A stretch of 64,000 nucleotides of DNA, from NCBI GenBank assembly GCA_020137815.1, contig CM035355.1, positions 2,800,231-2,864,230 of the forward strand, read 5' to 3'. Below, piece after piece: positions 1-11,060 of this stretch (positions are counted from its first letter, which is position 1; every line of letters begins with the position of its first letter). Below the pieces are notes generated by a model. That model was not told the origin of the DNA and made no database searches. It saw only the letters and a list, made by a program, of their open reading frames with translations. A program made the position numbers and the translations under genes. The DNA comes from Hormiphora californensis. Its lineage: Eukaryota; Ctenophora; Tentaculata; Cydippida; Pleurobrachiidae.

Positions 1-976
1 CTAAATCCAAATCTGGTGCACCTGCTGGCCTGTAGAGGGGGTGTTTCAAATTAGCCGCCATTTCAAATAGCCAGTCGCTACCCTATCAATCATTTTTAAC
101 TCGCACGAAAGTCCATTTAACTATTCGTATTAATTATTGAACGCCGTTGTAACGATAGTATCCAATTCCATTGATGATGATGTCACACCGGCCAGCCAAC
201 GGTCCTCATAGTGGGGAAAATGGGGGGGTGCGCGGCGTCGTTTTTCGATTTGCGCGTCGGAGCGCGCTGCGCGTTTTGTAGATTTTGAAAATTTTTGTCG
301 ATTTCGAAATTCCAAGCTCAATTTGACCCAGACTTTTTTAAAAAAAGTGTGCATTTTTTAAAAAAAGTGTGCATTTTTGTTTTGACTTTTGCTTTTCTAA
401 GAACGAATTCCCAAACAATAAAAAACCTTCGTAAAGGCGAATTTATGATTCTCCCGTCATTGATAAGTAAAAAATACCAGCAAACAGTCTATGGTATGCG
501 ATTGGTTGTCCTCTGACCGTCAGGCCCTATTTGGAATTCTGGAAAAAAGGGCATATATGGCGTCTGGCGAGTACATACTAAACTTTGCAGTTACTATACA
601 ATTGATGGAAGAGGTGGAGTTGGAGGGTTATGTGAATAAAAAAGGTTTGTTCTAGGTATTGACTTCAAGCCACGGCTCTCTTTTCATTTCTTCCCCTTCT
701 TGTCAGCACGGGTCCACTGACAGAAGTGTCAAAATGGGTAATGGGCTACCAAAAACGAATTTCTAACGACCAAATCCCATTCAGGAGTACCTCTAGCTAT
801 TAAAATGTGCCACCACCGGGCACCGAGAGTTACGATGGTGTGTAATCCACAGTCAACGGAGTGTTCGACTACCACATGCGGCATGGGACAGTCCACTTCT
901 TCTGTTGACCCTCATCTGGAGATATCTCCATGATAGGTTAGTGTGTTATGCGTACAGCTACCCCAAGCGCCACTAC
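1..976. other. Intergenic, no gene recognised
   Basis: No open frame here shows family resemblance or exon-like structure. Short frames around 130-516 are low complexity and AT-rich. There is a small GC-rich patch near 230-280. I see nothing else that can be supported. Confidence 0.6.
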
Positions 977-1254
977 CCCTTCCCTTCCCTTCCCTTCCCT
1001 TCCCTTCCCTTCCCTTCCCTTCCCTTCCCTTCCCTTCCCTTCCCTTCCCTTCCCTTCCCTTCCCTTCCCTTCCCTTCCCTTCCCTTCCCTTCCCTTCCCT
1101 TCCCTTCCCTTCCCTTCCCTTCCCTTCCCTTCCCTTCCCTTCCCTTCCCTTCCCTTCCCTTCCCTTCCCTTCCCTTCCCTTCCCTTCCCTTCCCTTCCCT
1201 TCCCTTCCCTTCCCTTCCCTTCCCTTCCCTTCCCTTCCCTTCCCTTCCCTTCCC
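977..1254. repeat. (CCCTT)n pentanucleotide satellite
   Basis: A nearly perfect run of the five-base unit CCCTT, roughly 55 copies. It is open in several frames because the unit has no stop codon, which gives artefactual proteins of the PFPSL type. It grades directly into a related 15-mer. Confidence 0.95.
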
Positions 1255-1666
1255 TTCTCTTCCCTTCCCTTCCCTTCTCTTCCCCTCCCTTCTCTTCCCC
1301 TCCCTTCTCTTCCCCTCCCTTCTCTTCCCCTCCCTTCTCTTCCCCTCCCTTCTCTTCCCCTCCCTTCTCTTCCCCTCCCTTCTCTTCCCCTCTCTTCTCT
1401 TCCCCTCCCTTCTCTTCCCCTCCCTTCTCTTCCCCTCCCTTCTCTTCCCCTCCCTTCTCTTCCCCTCCCTTCTCTTCCCCTCCCTTCTCTTCCCCTCCCT
1501 TCTCTTCCCCTCCCTTCTCTTCCCCTCCCTTCTCTTCCCCTCCCTTCTCTTCCCCTCCCTTCTCTTCCCCTCCCTTCTCTTCCCCTCCCTTCTCTTCCCC
1601 TCCCTTCTCTTCCCCTCCCTTCTCTTCCCCTCCCTTCTCTTCCCCTCCCTTCTCTTCCCCTCCCTT
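1255..1666. repeat. 15-bp satellite (CTTCTCTTCCCCTCC)n
   Basis: A tandem array with a 15-base period made from three diverged CCCTT-like pentamers. It begins exactly where the pentamer run ends, so it looks like a higher-order derivative. Units are very uniform; a variant unit is visible near 1390. Confidence 0.93.
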
Positions 1667-2118
1667 CCTCCCTAAATTCTCCCTAAATTCTCCCTAAATT
1701 CTCCCTAATTTATCCCTAATTTATTCCTAATTTATCCCCAATTTTTCCCTAATTTATCCCTAATTTATCCCTAAATTCTCCCTAAATTCTCCCTAAATTC
1801 TCCCTAAATTCTCCCTAAATTCTCCCTAAATTCTCCCTAAATTCTCGCTAATTTATCCCTAATTTATTCCTAATCTATTCCTAATTTATTCCTAATTTAT
1901 CCCTAATTTATCCCTAAATTATCCCTAATTTATCCCTAATTCATTCCTAATTTATTCCTAATTTATCCCTAATTTATCCCTAAATTCTCCCTAAATTCTC
2001 CTTGTTTTGTTCAAACAAATTCTCCCTAAACTCTCCCTAAACTCTCCCTAAATTCTCCCTAAATTCTCCCTAATTTATCCCTAATTTCTCCCTAATTTCT
2101 CCCTAATTTCCCCTAATT
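1667..2118. repeat. 11-bp satellite (CCCTAAATTCT / CCCTAATTTAT)n
   Basis: An 11-base tandem array with two main unit types, CCCTAAATTCT and CCCTAATTTAT, arranged in alternating blocks. The CCCTAA core recalls the animal telomere repeat, but the period is 11 rather than 6. One interruption occurs near 2002-2020. Confidence 0.9.
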
Positions 2119-2640
2119 TGGTAACTTCTTCTGTTATTGTAACCCCTAATCCCCAATTCCATTTTTAGGTGTGATTGGAGGAGTGGTGACTGTAATCCTT
2201 TAAATTGTTGGATTCTTGCTATTTAATTGATGAGAGACAGGAAAACACAGCTATATATACCGCAAAGTGATGGAGCACATCTTGGTCCAGATAGATCAGC
2301 CATCGGGTGTATCTTTTGCCCAGCTTATTATACTGTTTACTTCAATTGACTGTTTTTTAATTTCTATAAATGTGTGGTGGGGGGAGGGCTCCCGTATTAA
2401 AACCTTATTTCCGAGAGTGCTCGGATGTACATGATAAATGCGCTCTCTGTCGCCAAAAGTACACTGTGCTATAAGGCACTTAAAACAACCAATTACTTCA
2501 GTAGTGTCCTCTCTCTCAGTCTTCCTCTGAACCCTCGAAGTGAAAGAGTGACACTCCTCGCCATGGAAAAAGATAATCTCAAGCGAATTTAACTCACAAT
2601 CTTTGTATCTTTGTTCCGCAAGAAGCGGGAGAATTCTCTC
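2119..2640. other. Intergenic, no gene recognised
   Basis: Unique-looking AT-rich spacer between the satellite block and a dispersed repeat. No exon, RNA gene or element ends were recognised. Confidence 0.5.
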
Positions 2641-3290
2641 TTGTATATAAATGTGATGATGTTTTAAATTGTTTATGTTTTTAATATATTTGCAATGTTT
2701 ACCATTTTATTATCCATATCAGTTTAAGTTATTGGTAAACAAATACAAAGAATAGTGTCGTTGAATAATTAAAACATGTGTGTAGATAATTATCTGTCTT
2801 TCTCTCTGTCTCTCCCTACCCCTCTCTACCTCTCTCTCACCCTCTTACTCGATTTCTATCTCCATACAAACATGTTTTAAACTGTGAGTTTGATATCGGA
2901 TTACTGAAACCTTGGAAATGGTCATGAAATGAGGAAGAAATTATCAAACATGATTTAGACTATAATTGCCAGTGCTCTGTCTGGATGAAATCTGTCCAAA
3001 ATGAGGTCTACTTACATTGCGCGCGATATTCATAGGTCTTGCGCGCAATGAAAGTAAGCATTGTTATCGTTCTAAAAAGACGCGCACCCATGCAAGGTGC
3101 CCTAGGCTCAAAAGCCTAATTTGGAACCTATTTTGATCAAATTTTAAACTGTATCTTGTGAACACATGAATTTAAAACACTAAGGTTTTTATTAGACTCA
3201 AATCCGATCTATCAATCAGAAATGAGAGGCATTTGTCCGTTTAACTGGCAAACAGGGGTTTAATTGGCTTCAATTAGTCATTTGACCCGG
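2641..3290. repeat. Dispersed repeat family, copy A
   Basis: This stretch aligns by eye with 34500-35215 in the same orientation and order: an AT-rich segment, a pyrimidine-rich segment, a segment around AAATGAGGAAGAAATT, and a final segment around AGACTCAAATCCGAT. The copies are diverged with several indels. No coding frame is shared. A hairpin with GCGCGC arms sits at 3011-3058 and is not obvious in the other copy. Confidence 0.7.
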
Positions 3291-4601
3291 GTACAAATAC
3301 TTTTTGAAAAATTTTTTTCCACAGATCTGTTCATAAACTGCCCTTCTTCACTCCTGAATAGGTCACAAAAACGTGCCTTTTTGGGGGGGTATTTTCCCCA
3401 CTATCAGAGCCCAGAGGCAGCCATATGCATAATAGCTTACTGGATCTTTTTCGGAGCCAAAGCAGAAGCACAATCCTAAATCCTTTTCCAAAACGGGTGC
3501 AAAACATTTCTTTAAGTGCCCTTGACTGAGCAGCTGTTATTTCATTTTCTCTCTTCTAGAGTAACTACCTCTGAATTTTCAGGAGCTCCTCTTGACTGTG
3601 TGTAGCCACTACATTTTTAATAATAATAATTAATAATTCATGACATTTAATATACCGCTTAATAGTGTTTAAAATAAATGGCTTGCTACTGATTCAATCA
3701 GATCGATGCTACACCATTTACCACTTTCTAAAGCGGTCCAAGAAAGGGCCAGTGGTAAAGGAGAGCCAATAACATATTTTTAACGCTCAGTCAAGATAAC
3801 ATCAACATACTATGTATTAGTAAGAGAATATGCTATGATGATAATTTATAAATTAAGTAAATAAATTAATTTGATTGATAGAATTCGATTAAAAAGAGTG
3901 CAATCATATTTTTATGGGTTTTCTGATAATTTCTTCCTTTTTACGTCCGAAAAGTGGGTCCTGGACCCAGAATAGCTTCGCCTCTGGAGGCCGTTACAAT
4001 TAAACAGTCAAAATTCAAATTTTAAAGCAGGAAATTGCTTGATTTTCACGATTTTCGCAGTTGGTTCCATTTTTTGGGCAAAAAAAACCAGACTTAAACA
4101 AGAATATTTGCACTATGTATCCATAGTGCTGTATTTCCCCGCCATTGGCATGTGACACTCCTAATTACATCCCATCACCCATGACCTAATGAGATTCTGA
4201 AAGGTGAGACAGAACAGTGCAGGTGATATGAGCTGCCTAATTAGGCTCCTTTTAATTCTAGTCTATGTGATCTCCACTCAACTAACCTCATGTAATCAAT
4301 GGCAATACCAGAGCGCAATTGTAATGACGAACACATGACGAACGATGAACGTTATGAATTGCAAACAGGAAGGGGCGCGCGGCGCCGGGCTGCGCGTTCT
4401 AATGAAAGTGCGTCATTTCAGCACTGTAATAACTTTGCAGGCGTCGCCTTCGTGGACAATTTGGATTAGAGCGCATGTGAAGTATTTCAAATGATATTTT
4501 GAGCACTCCGCACTGGATGGTTGCTATGGATGGGTTACGTTACAGGACAAAAAAAGCGTGACACTTCACTAGTATGTAATCTTGTCGAATTCTAAACCCC
4601 T
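3291..4601. other. Intergenic, no gene recognised
   Basis: AT-rich spacer with a short GC-rich patch near 4370-4400. No open frame with family resemblance and no convincing splice-flanked exon was seen. Confidence 0.5.
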
Positions 4602-4650
4602 ATGCCTTTTTGCAAAAGGCATCCGGGTGAATGCCTTCGGCATTCACCGG
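4602..4650. other. Two adjacent perfect hairpins, one with a CTTCGG loop
   Basis: 4602-4622 is a short palindrome (ATGCCTTTT..AAAAGGCAT). It is followed at once by 4623-4650, CCGGGTGAATGC and its complement around CTTCG, which as RNA would give the very stable C(UUCG)G tetraloop. A degenerate telomere-like tract (TTAGGGTTAGGG) follows at 4698-4710, then a 9-mer GATTACAAG repeat to 4740. Confidence 0.7.
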
Positions 4651-5035
4651 CCAGCGTTAAAATCTGGGTGTTTCGTGAGTGCTGACAAACGGTTTTTTAG
4701 GGTTAGGGCTAAAGATTACAAGATTACAAGATTACAAGATTAAAATTATATTTATAATGTCAATAAATTAAATAAATGTAATTATTGACACCCCGCTAAT
4801 ACACTAAACATATTGGTTCACAAGTATTAAAAATAAATATGTCCAACATGCGGACGTTTCCGCCCGTAGCTACCTCTAGCTGGGTTATCTCGTCTAATTC
4901 AAACACTCTTCAATATCACATTGTATGTACAAAAAACAGAATCAATAAACTGTCGTGATAACAAGTGATGAGTAGCGTGTAGAAGGGATATTGTAGATAG
5001 TTTGTAGAATGAGGAATGAGGATGTGCTCGATATG

Positions 5036-5660
5036 GAGCAGCGCAAGGAAAAGGACCCAGGGATCGATGTGGAGGAGGTAGGAGTAAAGGACCCAGGGAT
5101 CGATGAGGAGCAAGGTAGGAGTAAAGGACCCAGGGATCGATGTGGAGGAGGTAGGAGTAAAGGACCCAGGGATCGATGTGGAGCAGGTAGGAGTAGAGGA
5201 CCCAGGGATCGATGTGGAGCAAGGTAGGGAAAGGAACCAGGAATCGATGTGGAGGAGGTAGGAGTAAAGGACCCAGGGATCGATGTGAAGGAGGTTGGGA
5301 AAAGACCCAGGGATCGATGTGGAGCAAGGTAGGGAAAGGACCCAGGAATCGATGTGGAGGAGGTAGGAGTAAAGGACCCAGGGATCGATGTGGAGGAGGT
5401 AGGAGTAAAGGACCCAGGGATCGATGTGGAGGAGGTAGAAGTAGAGGACCCAGGGATCGATGTGGAGCAAGGTAGGGAAAGGACCCAGGAATCGATGTGG
5501 AGGAGGTAGGAGTAAAGGACCCAGGGATCGATGTGGAGCAGGTAGGAGTAGAGGACCCAGGGATCGATGTGGAGGAGGTAGGAGTAAAGGACCCAGGAAT
5601 CGATGTGGAGGAGGTAGGAGTAGAGGACCCAGGTATCGATGTGAAGGAATACACGAGAAA
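5036..5660. repeat. 36-bp minisatellite
   Basis: About 17 copies of a 36-base unit containing GGACCCAGGGATCGATGTGG followed by a purine-rich AGGAGGTAGGAGTAA-type tail. The period is a multiple of three and the unit lacks stops, so several frames stay open on both strands with 12-residue repeats. There is no start context, splice site or family match, so I read it as non-coding. It abuts the 3' end of the LINE fragment. Confidence 0.9.
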
Positions 5661-5759
5661 AATGGAGCCCAGGAATCAGGAATAGGAGTTGGAGACAGTA
5701 GTTACTCAGGAATCCATGTGGATGTACCAAATGTAGGGAAGTGAGGATTATTTTGCCGA

Positions 5760-7386
5760 TCATTGGTTGTATGCTCTAAAGAACAAGTGCGTCTTCAGGG
5801 ATGTTTTAAAAGTAGTAAGGGATTCTGAGTCCCGGATTGATCGTGGTAGCTGATTCCATAATTTAGGTGCAGCAATACTGAAAGCGCCTCTGGTGTTCTC
5901 GTAGTGGTACTCACTCCTCCGCACCTCTTTCAGAGCGGTGACGTCATTATCCACTCGGAGTGATTTCACTTTCTGGGGCCGCTTCACTAACATCTCAGAC
6001 ATGTATGGAGGGGATTGATCATGAAGAGTCTTGTATACCATCAAGCAAATTTTGTACTCTATTCGCTGTTTCACAGGCAAGAAGTGTGATTTCATACGAA
6101 GTTTTGTTACACCGCGTTTTCCTCTTTTCCCATAAATGTATCGTGTCGCACTGTTCTGAACTTTCTGTAGACGTTTCAGGTCAGAATCCTTTAATGAAAC
6201 CAAAAGAGAGTTGCAATAATCGATACGGCTATGAATAAGGGTTGAAACCAGCTTAGTTTTCTGTGCCTTACTCAATTTTCCGGCTATTCTCCACATCTGT
6301 ACCAGTTGTAGATTGCAAGCTTTGACAACTTTAGTAACGTGATCGGCCATTGATAATGTGCTGTCAAACATTACGCCCAAGTTTCTCGCTCTTGGGGCGA
6401 CTTCTGTTTCGCCATCTTCTGGATTGATCAATATGTTCTCAATATCAGGTGATTTACTCCATTTGTTTTTCAGGATGAGAACTTCCGTTTTCTCTGGGTT
6501 GAGCTTCAGCATACTATGAGCCATCCACAATTTTATGTGTGCCATGCATTTCTGTAGTCTTTCGGTCACCTCACCGATCGATTCTGGTGAGAATGAAACA
6601 TATATCTGACTATCATCAGCATACATATGTAGGGTTAGGTCGTATAATGCAGCAATCTTTTCCAGGTCCTTCATATATAGGATGAACAACAACGGGCCAA
6701 GAATAGACCCTTGGGGCACTCCGATTTCAATAGGTTTCGAACTGGACTCCGTCGATCCGATCTTAACCTTCGCAAAGCGTCCTGACAGGTAGGATTTGAT
6801 CCATTTCAGAACACTACCTCCAATTCGATATTCATTCTCAAGTCGTCGTAACAGTTCTGAATGCGAGATGGTGTCGAACGCGGCCGAGAGGTCCAATAAC
6901 ACAAGAATCACCTGAGATTTGCTGTCAATCTGCAAGAGGATGTCATTGACAATTTTCACGGTCGCCGTTTCGCAAGAATGTTTCGTTCTATAGGCGGACT
7001 GGAATTTAGCGAAAAGATCATGTTTTTCAAGATGGTCAATCAGCTGCTCAGCTACACATTTCTCTACTACCTTTGATAAAAATGATAAGTTGGAAATAGG
7101 TCTGTAGCTTTTCAATTGATCCGGATCCAAAGACGCATTTTTGTGAGCAGGTCTTATTACAGCTGTTTTCAAGTTATCAGGCACTTCTCCTTGGGACAGA
7201 CTGGAGTTGACAATCTTCGAGATTATTGGTAGGAGATGAGGTAAGGCACCTGTGAGTAGAGAGGTCGGTATAGGGTCAAGGGAACAATGTTTTTGGTTCA
7301 TTCTTCGGATGGTAGATACAAGTTGTTCATCCGATACCGGTTTAAACGATGCAAGGACAGGCACTGATGTTGGTGTTCTCGTAAAG
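5760..7386 (-). mobile_element. 5'-truncated non-LTR retrotransposon (CR1/L2-type) reverse transcriptase
   Basis: One uninterrupted minus-strand frame of about 540 codons, open from about 7386 to a TGA at 5760. It carries the non-LTR reverse transcriptase signatures in order: SYRPISNLSFLSKVVEK, LLDLSAAFDTISHSELL (catalytic Asp), GVPQGSILGPLLF, and the catalytic box HMYADDSQIYV. A C-terminal thumb-like part with SRIDYCNSLL follows. These motifs fit the CR1/L2/Jockey group. The upstream endonuclease and ORF1 are missing: the frame stops at a telomere-like G-rich tract near 7386, as expected for 5' truncation during target-primed integration. The frame has no internal stop, so the copy is probably young or was recently intact. 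The stretch 5660-5760 up to the 36-bp minisatellite may be its 3' untranslated tail. Confidence 0.93.
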
Positions 7387-7570
7387 TGGGGTTAGGGCTG
7401 GGGTTTGGGTTGGGGTTAGGCCTTGAGATTTCCTACCAGATAAACTTTGAATTAGCCAAAACGGTTGAGTGGTTTGGCGGTTAGAGTCATTTTAGTGAAT
7501 CAACTTTTTTGGCAGCGCGCACCTGTAAACAGGCCACCAAACACCCAGATCGTAACGGCGCCCGCATTCA
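7387..7570. repeat. Telomere-like G-rich tract and shared motif
   Basis: 7387-7422 contains degenerate TTAGGG-like units (GGGGTTAGGGCTGGGGTTTG). About 130 bases on, the motif CAGATCGTAACGGCGCCC occurs; the same tract-plus-motif pair recurs at 38470-38556. This suggests a dispersed repeat family rather than chance. Confidence 0.6.
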
Positions 7571-8265
7571 CCCTTGGCAAACGTTGCTGGCCCCCGATAG
7601 GGGCCAGTAGTCTATCACGCGCACCCTTGCCCAAATCCCCTTGTCAGCGCGGATTACTGACGGCGCGCGCAGGATTCATTTCACCATTAAACCTATCCCG
7701 CGCGCTACACAAAGCATGTTCGTGAACTGAGACAGAGTCCCATTTTGTGACAATCACATAATTAGGCGAGCGATCCCTAAACCTTGTATCTTTGACCTTG
7801 AATCAAAGACGAGGGGCGTTTGAATCCCCCACCATGCCGGAAATAAATTGATACAAATTGTTTTTAGTGGTCAATAAAACAAAGCAACAAAATAACACAT
7901 GAGATGTAATTTGTAAATAACATTTTATCCTGACTGCCAGCAATTGGGAAGTGGCATAATCAACCCCTACTCCTTTCTTTAGCCCACAGAGATTTATAAA
8001 ATATCACCGGGATATCACAAATATCACCAAAGATAGTCTATCATATCAGCAGTATCAACACTATTGTTCATCTATTTATTTGACGACAACCCGATGTATA
8101 CCGAAACGAATGCGGCATTTAACTGCAATCTGTCGCAGGTTCGGATCGTAACCAATCATTAAACTGGGACCAGGGACCTGAGAGGTGGAGAGAGATGAGA
8201 TCACAAAATACCCTAGCTACTGTGGTATCCAGATTACAACGTGACAAACAGAACACTCGGCAGAG
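7571..8265. other. Intergenic, no gene recognised
   Basis: GC-rich first part (to about 7730), then AT-rich spacer. No gene or element boundary was recognised. Confidence 0.5.
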
Positions 8266-8620
8266 AATATGGGGCGAGGTTTGGAAGATAATACAGGGTG
8301 CTGGGTGGGGTTCGGGAGAGAATACAGGGTGGGGTTCGGGAGAGAAGACAGGATGAGGTTTGGGAGAGAAGACAGGATGAGGTTTGGGAAAGAAGACAGG
8401 GTGAGGTTTGGGAGAGAAGACGTAGTGACGTTTGGAAGAGATGACAGGGCAGGGTGAGGTTTTTGAGAGAAGACATGGTGAGGTTTGGGAGAGAAGACAG
8501 GGTGATGTTTGGGAGAGAAGACAGGGTGACTTTTGGGAGAGAAGACAGGGTGAGGTTTGGGAGAGATGACAGGGTGAGGTTTGATACTTTGGAGATAAGA
8601 CAGGACGAGGTTCGGGAGAT
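8266..8620. repeat. 24-bp minisatellite
   Basis: About 14 degenerate copies of a 24-base unit, approximately GGGAGAGAAGACAGGGTGAG plus GTTT. Copies vary in length in the first third. Non-coding. Confidence 0.85.
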
Positions 8621-9335
8621 GTCTTAGATTATGACTAGATTTAAAGGATGTAATGAGGAAATGAAGAAGGAGAGGATTGAATAAGATGAATGGGAAGATG
8701 AAGGAGATAAATATAAATGAAAATTGCGAACATGTACCATACTGCGGGCTACCAAACTAAGTAACTAACCCCAAGGAAACAACTCGCTTGCGTAGCGTGC
8801 CAAAACGAAGCCCGCAAAGCGGGCTGAGTTGTAAGTCTCTAGAGAGGTGACGGCGCCACCAACTTAGCAGGGACCTCGCACTCTCGCAGTGGAAGTTTAT
8901 CTGCTAGTACTCGCCGCAAGAACATGTCTCGTAGCCACTTTTACTTCTTTCTAACCGACAGAAAAGAGGAAGATGGAGAGGGGGATGAAGGGGCAGAGGA
9001 AGATTTAAAAGGGGAGGTTGAAGGTGTAGGGAATGAAGGGGCAGAGGACGATAAAGGGGAGATGAAGCGGGAGATGGAGGGGGAGACAGAGGTTGAGATA
9101 GAGGGGGAGATGGATGAGTACAGGACGGGCACGAAGCAGGACCGGAGGAATGAATAGAAGGAGGAAATGACGAAGGAGAACGAAGGGAACAAATGAAGAA
9201 AGAGAGGTAGATGAGGGTGTGGGTTAGATGAAGGGGTTGGCTCCATTGCAACCTATTCTCGCTCCTGAGATCGATCTCAGTCGCGCGCGACGTCGATCTC
9301 ACTCAGGTATCAATGTGGCCAAATGAAGGGGTGGA
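8621..9335. other. Purine-rich spacer with hairpin
   Basis: Mostly GA-rich sequence on the plus strand with no convincing gene. At about 8779-8832 an imperfect hairpin is bounded by CAACTC and GAGTTG and has an inner GCCCGC..GCGGGC stem. Confidence 0.45.
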
Positions 9336-11060
9336 TCATAGTGCATACACATGAATGAGTAGAGGAAGAAGGAGAGATGGAAAAAGGGGGAGATGGAGGG
9401 GGATTTGAGGGGAGGAATAGCAGGCCAAGGGGAAATGAATGTAGAAGGATGTGACGGAGGGGCTGGTATACAGTATGGGTAGATTATGTGGGTGTGGTGG
9501 AGCGGGGGTTGTATGGTAGAAGGGGAAAACTGTTTGGAATAAGGGAGGCTGACTTACTGCGAAAAGAAGCAGATGGATATGGAGCGGAGATGGTTTAGAG
9601 AGAAAAGGCCATATATGCATAACCGAGAGTGCCCCAGGGCTTTTCTTCACTTCAGTAATCAGTAATAGTGTCCACATGATGAATTCGAGTCACTGGAAGT
9701 TACTTTTAGATTGATAAATGTACCACCAATCCAGAGTATCAAACTTTCAGCCGTTCTATCGGAATCCTGGGAGAGGTAAAGAAGGTTTAGTACAAATGAG
9801 AGAGACTAAATTGATACACACTTTACTCGATCTTATAGTGGATACGGACGGGATATGGAGGAGAGGGGGAAATGGAGGAGAGGATAAAAGGGGAATGAAG
9901 GAGGAGATGGGGGATGAAGTGGGAAATGAATGGGTTTCTACTATCTAGAAAGCGTGGACGAAGGAGGGCGAAGGTCGAAGGGGGGGGGGGTAAAGTGGTA
10001 GGATAAAAGGGGGAATGAAGGAACGGATGGAGAGGGAGATGAAGGGGGAATGAATGAGTAGAGGAAGAAGGATAGAAGGAAAAAGGGGGAGATGGAGGGG
10101 GATTGAGGGGAGGAATAAAGGCCAAGGGGGCTATGAATGTAGAAGGATGTGACGGAGGGACGGGTATAAAGTATGGGTACTGGGTAGATTATGTGGGTGT
10201 GGGGGAGCGGGGGTTGTATCATGGTAGAAGGGGAAAACTGTTTAGAATAAGGCTGACTTACTGCGAAAAGAAGCAGATGGATATGGAGCGGAGATGGTTC
10301 AGATAGAGAAACAGCCCTCACCGAGAGTGCCCCAGGGCTTGTCTTCACTTCAGTAATCAGTAATAGTGTCCACATGATGAATTCGAGTCACTGGAAGTTA
10401 CTTTTAGATTGATAAATGCACCACCAATTCAGAGTATCAAACTTTCAGCCGTTCTATCGGAATCCTGGGAGAGGTAAACAAGGGTTAGTACAAATGAGAG
10501 ACTAAATTGATACTACACACTCGATCTTAGCAGGGGAGTCAGACGGGGGAGTCTACACTTTAGACTCCGAGGAAGATGAAGGAGAGGAAGATGAATGGGG
10601 ATAGTAGATATGGACAAGAATCAAGATATGGAGGAGAGGAATATTAAAGGGAGGGTCATGGTCAAGGGGAGGGTGAAGAGGAGTAGAGATAGAGAGGGGT
10701 ATAATGAAGGAGGAAAGACCGTCCCTCTCTTTCGCTTTTTTGTGTGGGTAGATTATGAGGGTGGGGAGCCGGGAGGTTGTATGGCAAGAGGGGAGGATGT
10801 TTTGGAATCTCACTTACTTTAGCGAAAAGAGGCAGATTGATACGGAATGGAGATCCGAGATGGTTCAGATAGAGAGAGCCCTCACCGAGAGTTCCCCAGG
10901 GCTTACCGCTTATTCTTCATTTATTTCAGTAATCAGTACTAGTATCTACATGATCAGTGATGCATCACCGGGAGTTGCTTTTATATTGATGAATACACCA
11001 TCAATTTACAGTGTCACATTTTCAGCCGTTCTATCTGATTCCTGGGGGATAAGGGTTTTT
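9336..11060. repeat. Three tandem, diverged copies of a block of about 0.35-0.7 kb
   Basis: The block CCGAGAGTGCCCCAGGGCTT ... ATTCGAGTCACTGGAAGTTA ... TTTCAGCCGTTCTATCGGAA appears near 9622-9770, 10320-10475 and, more diverged, 10885-11050. Each is preceded by a similar purine-rich stretch containing AGATTATGTGGGTG-like sequence. It is a local segmental tandem duplication. No copy has a convincing conserved reading frame. Confidence 0.75.

Noticed and set aside
905-1697. Long open frames giving PFPSL-type proteins
   Set aside because: They are translations of the CCCTT and 15-bp satellites, open in all three plus frames. No coding signal.
4899-5763. Frames of 180-270 codons with 12-residue STSIPGS-like repeats
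   Set aside because: The 36-bp period keeps several frames open on both strands at once; no start context, splice sites or family match.
8904-10375. Minus-strand Pro/Ser/Leu-rich frames of 76-144 codons
   Set aside because: Low-complexity reads of purine-rich duplicated blocks; not conserved between the copies.
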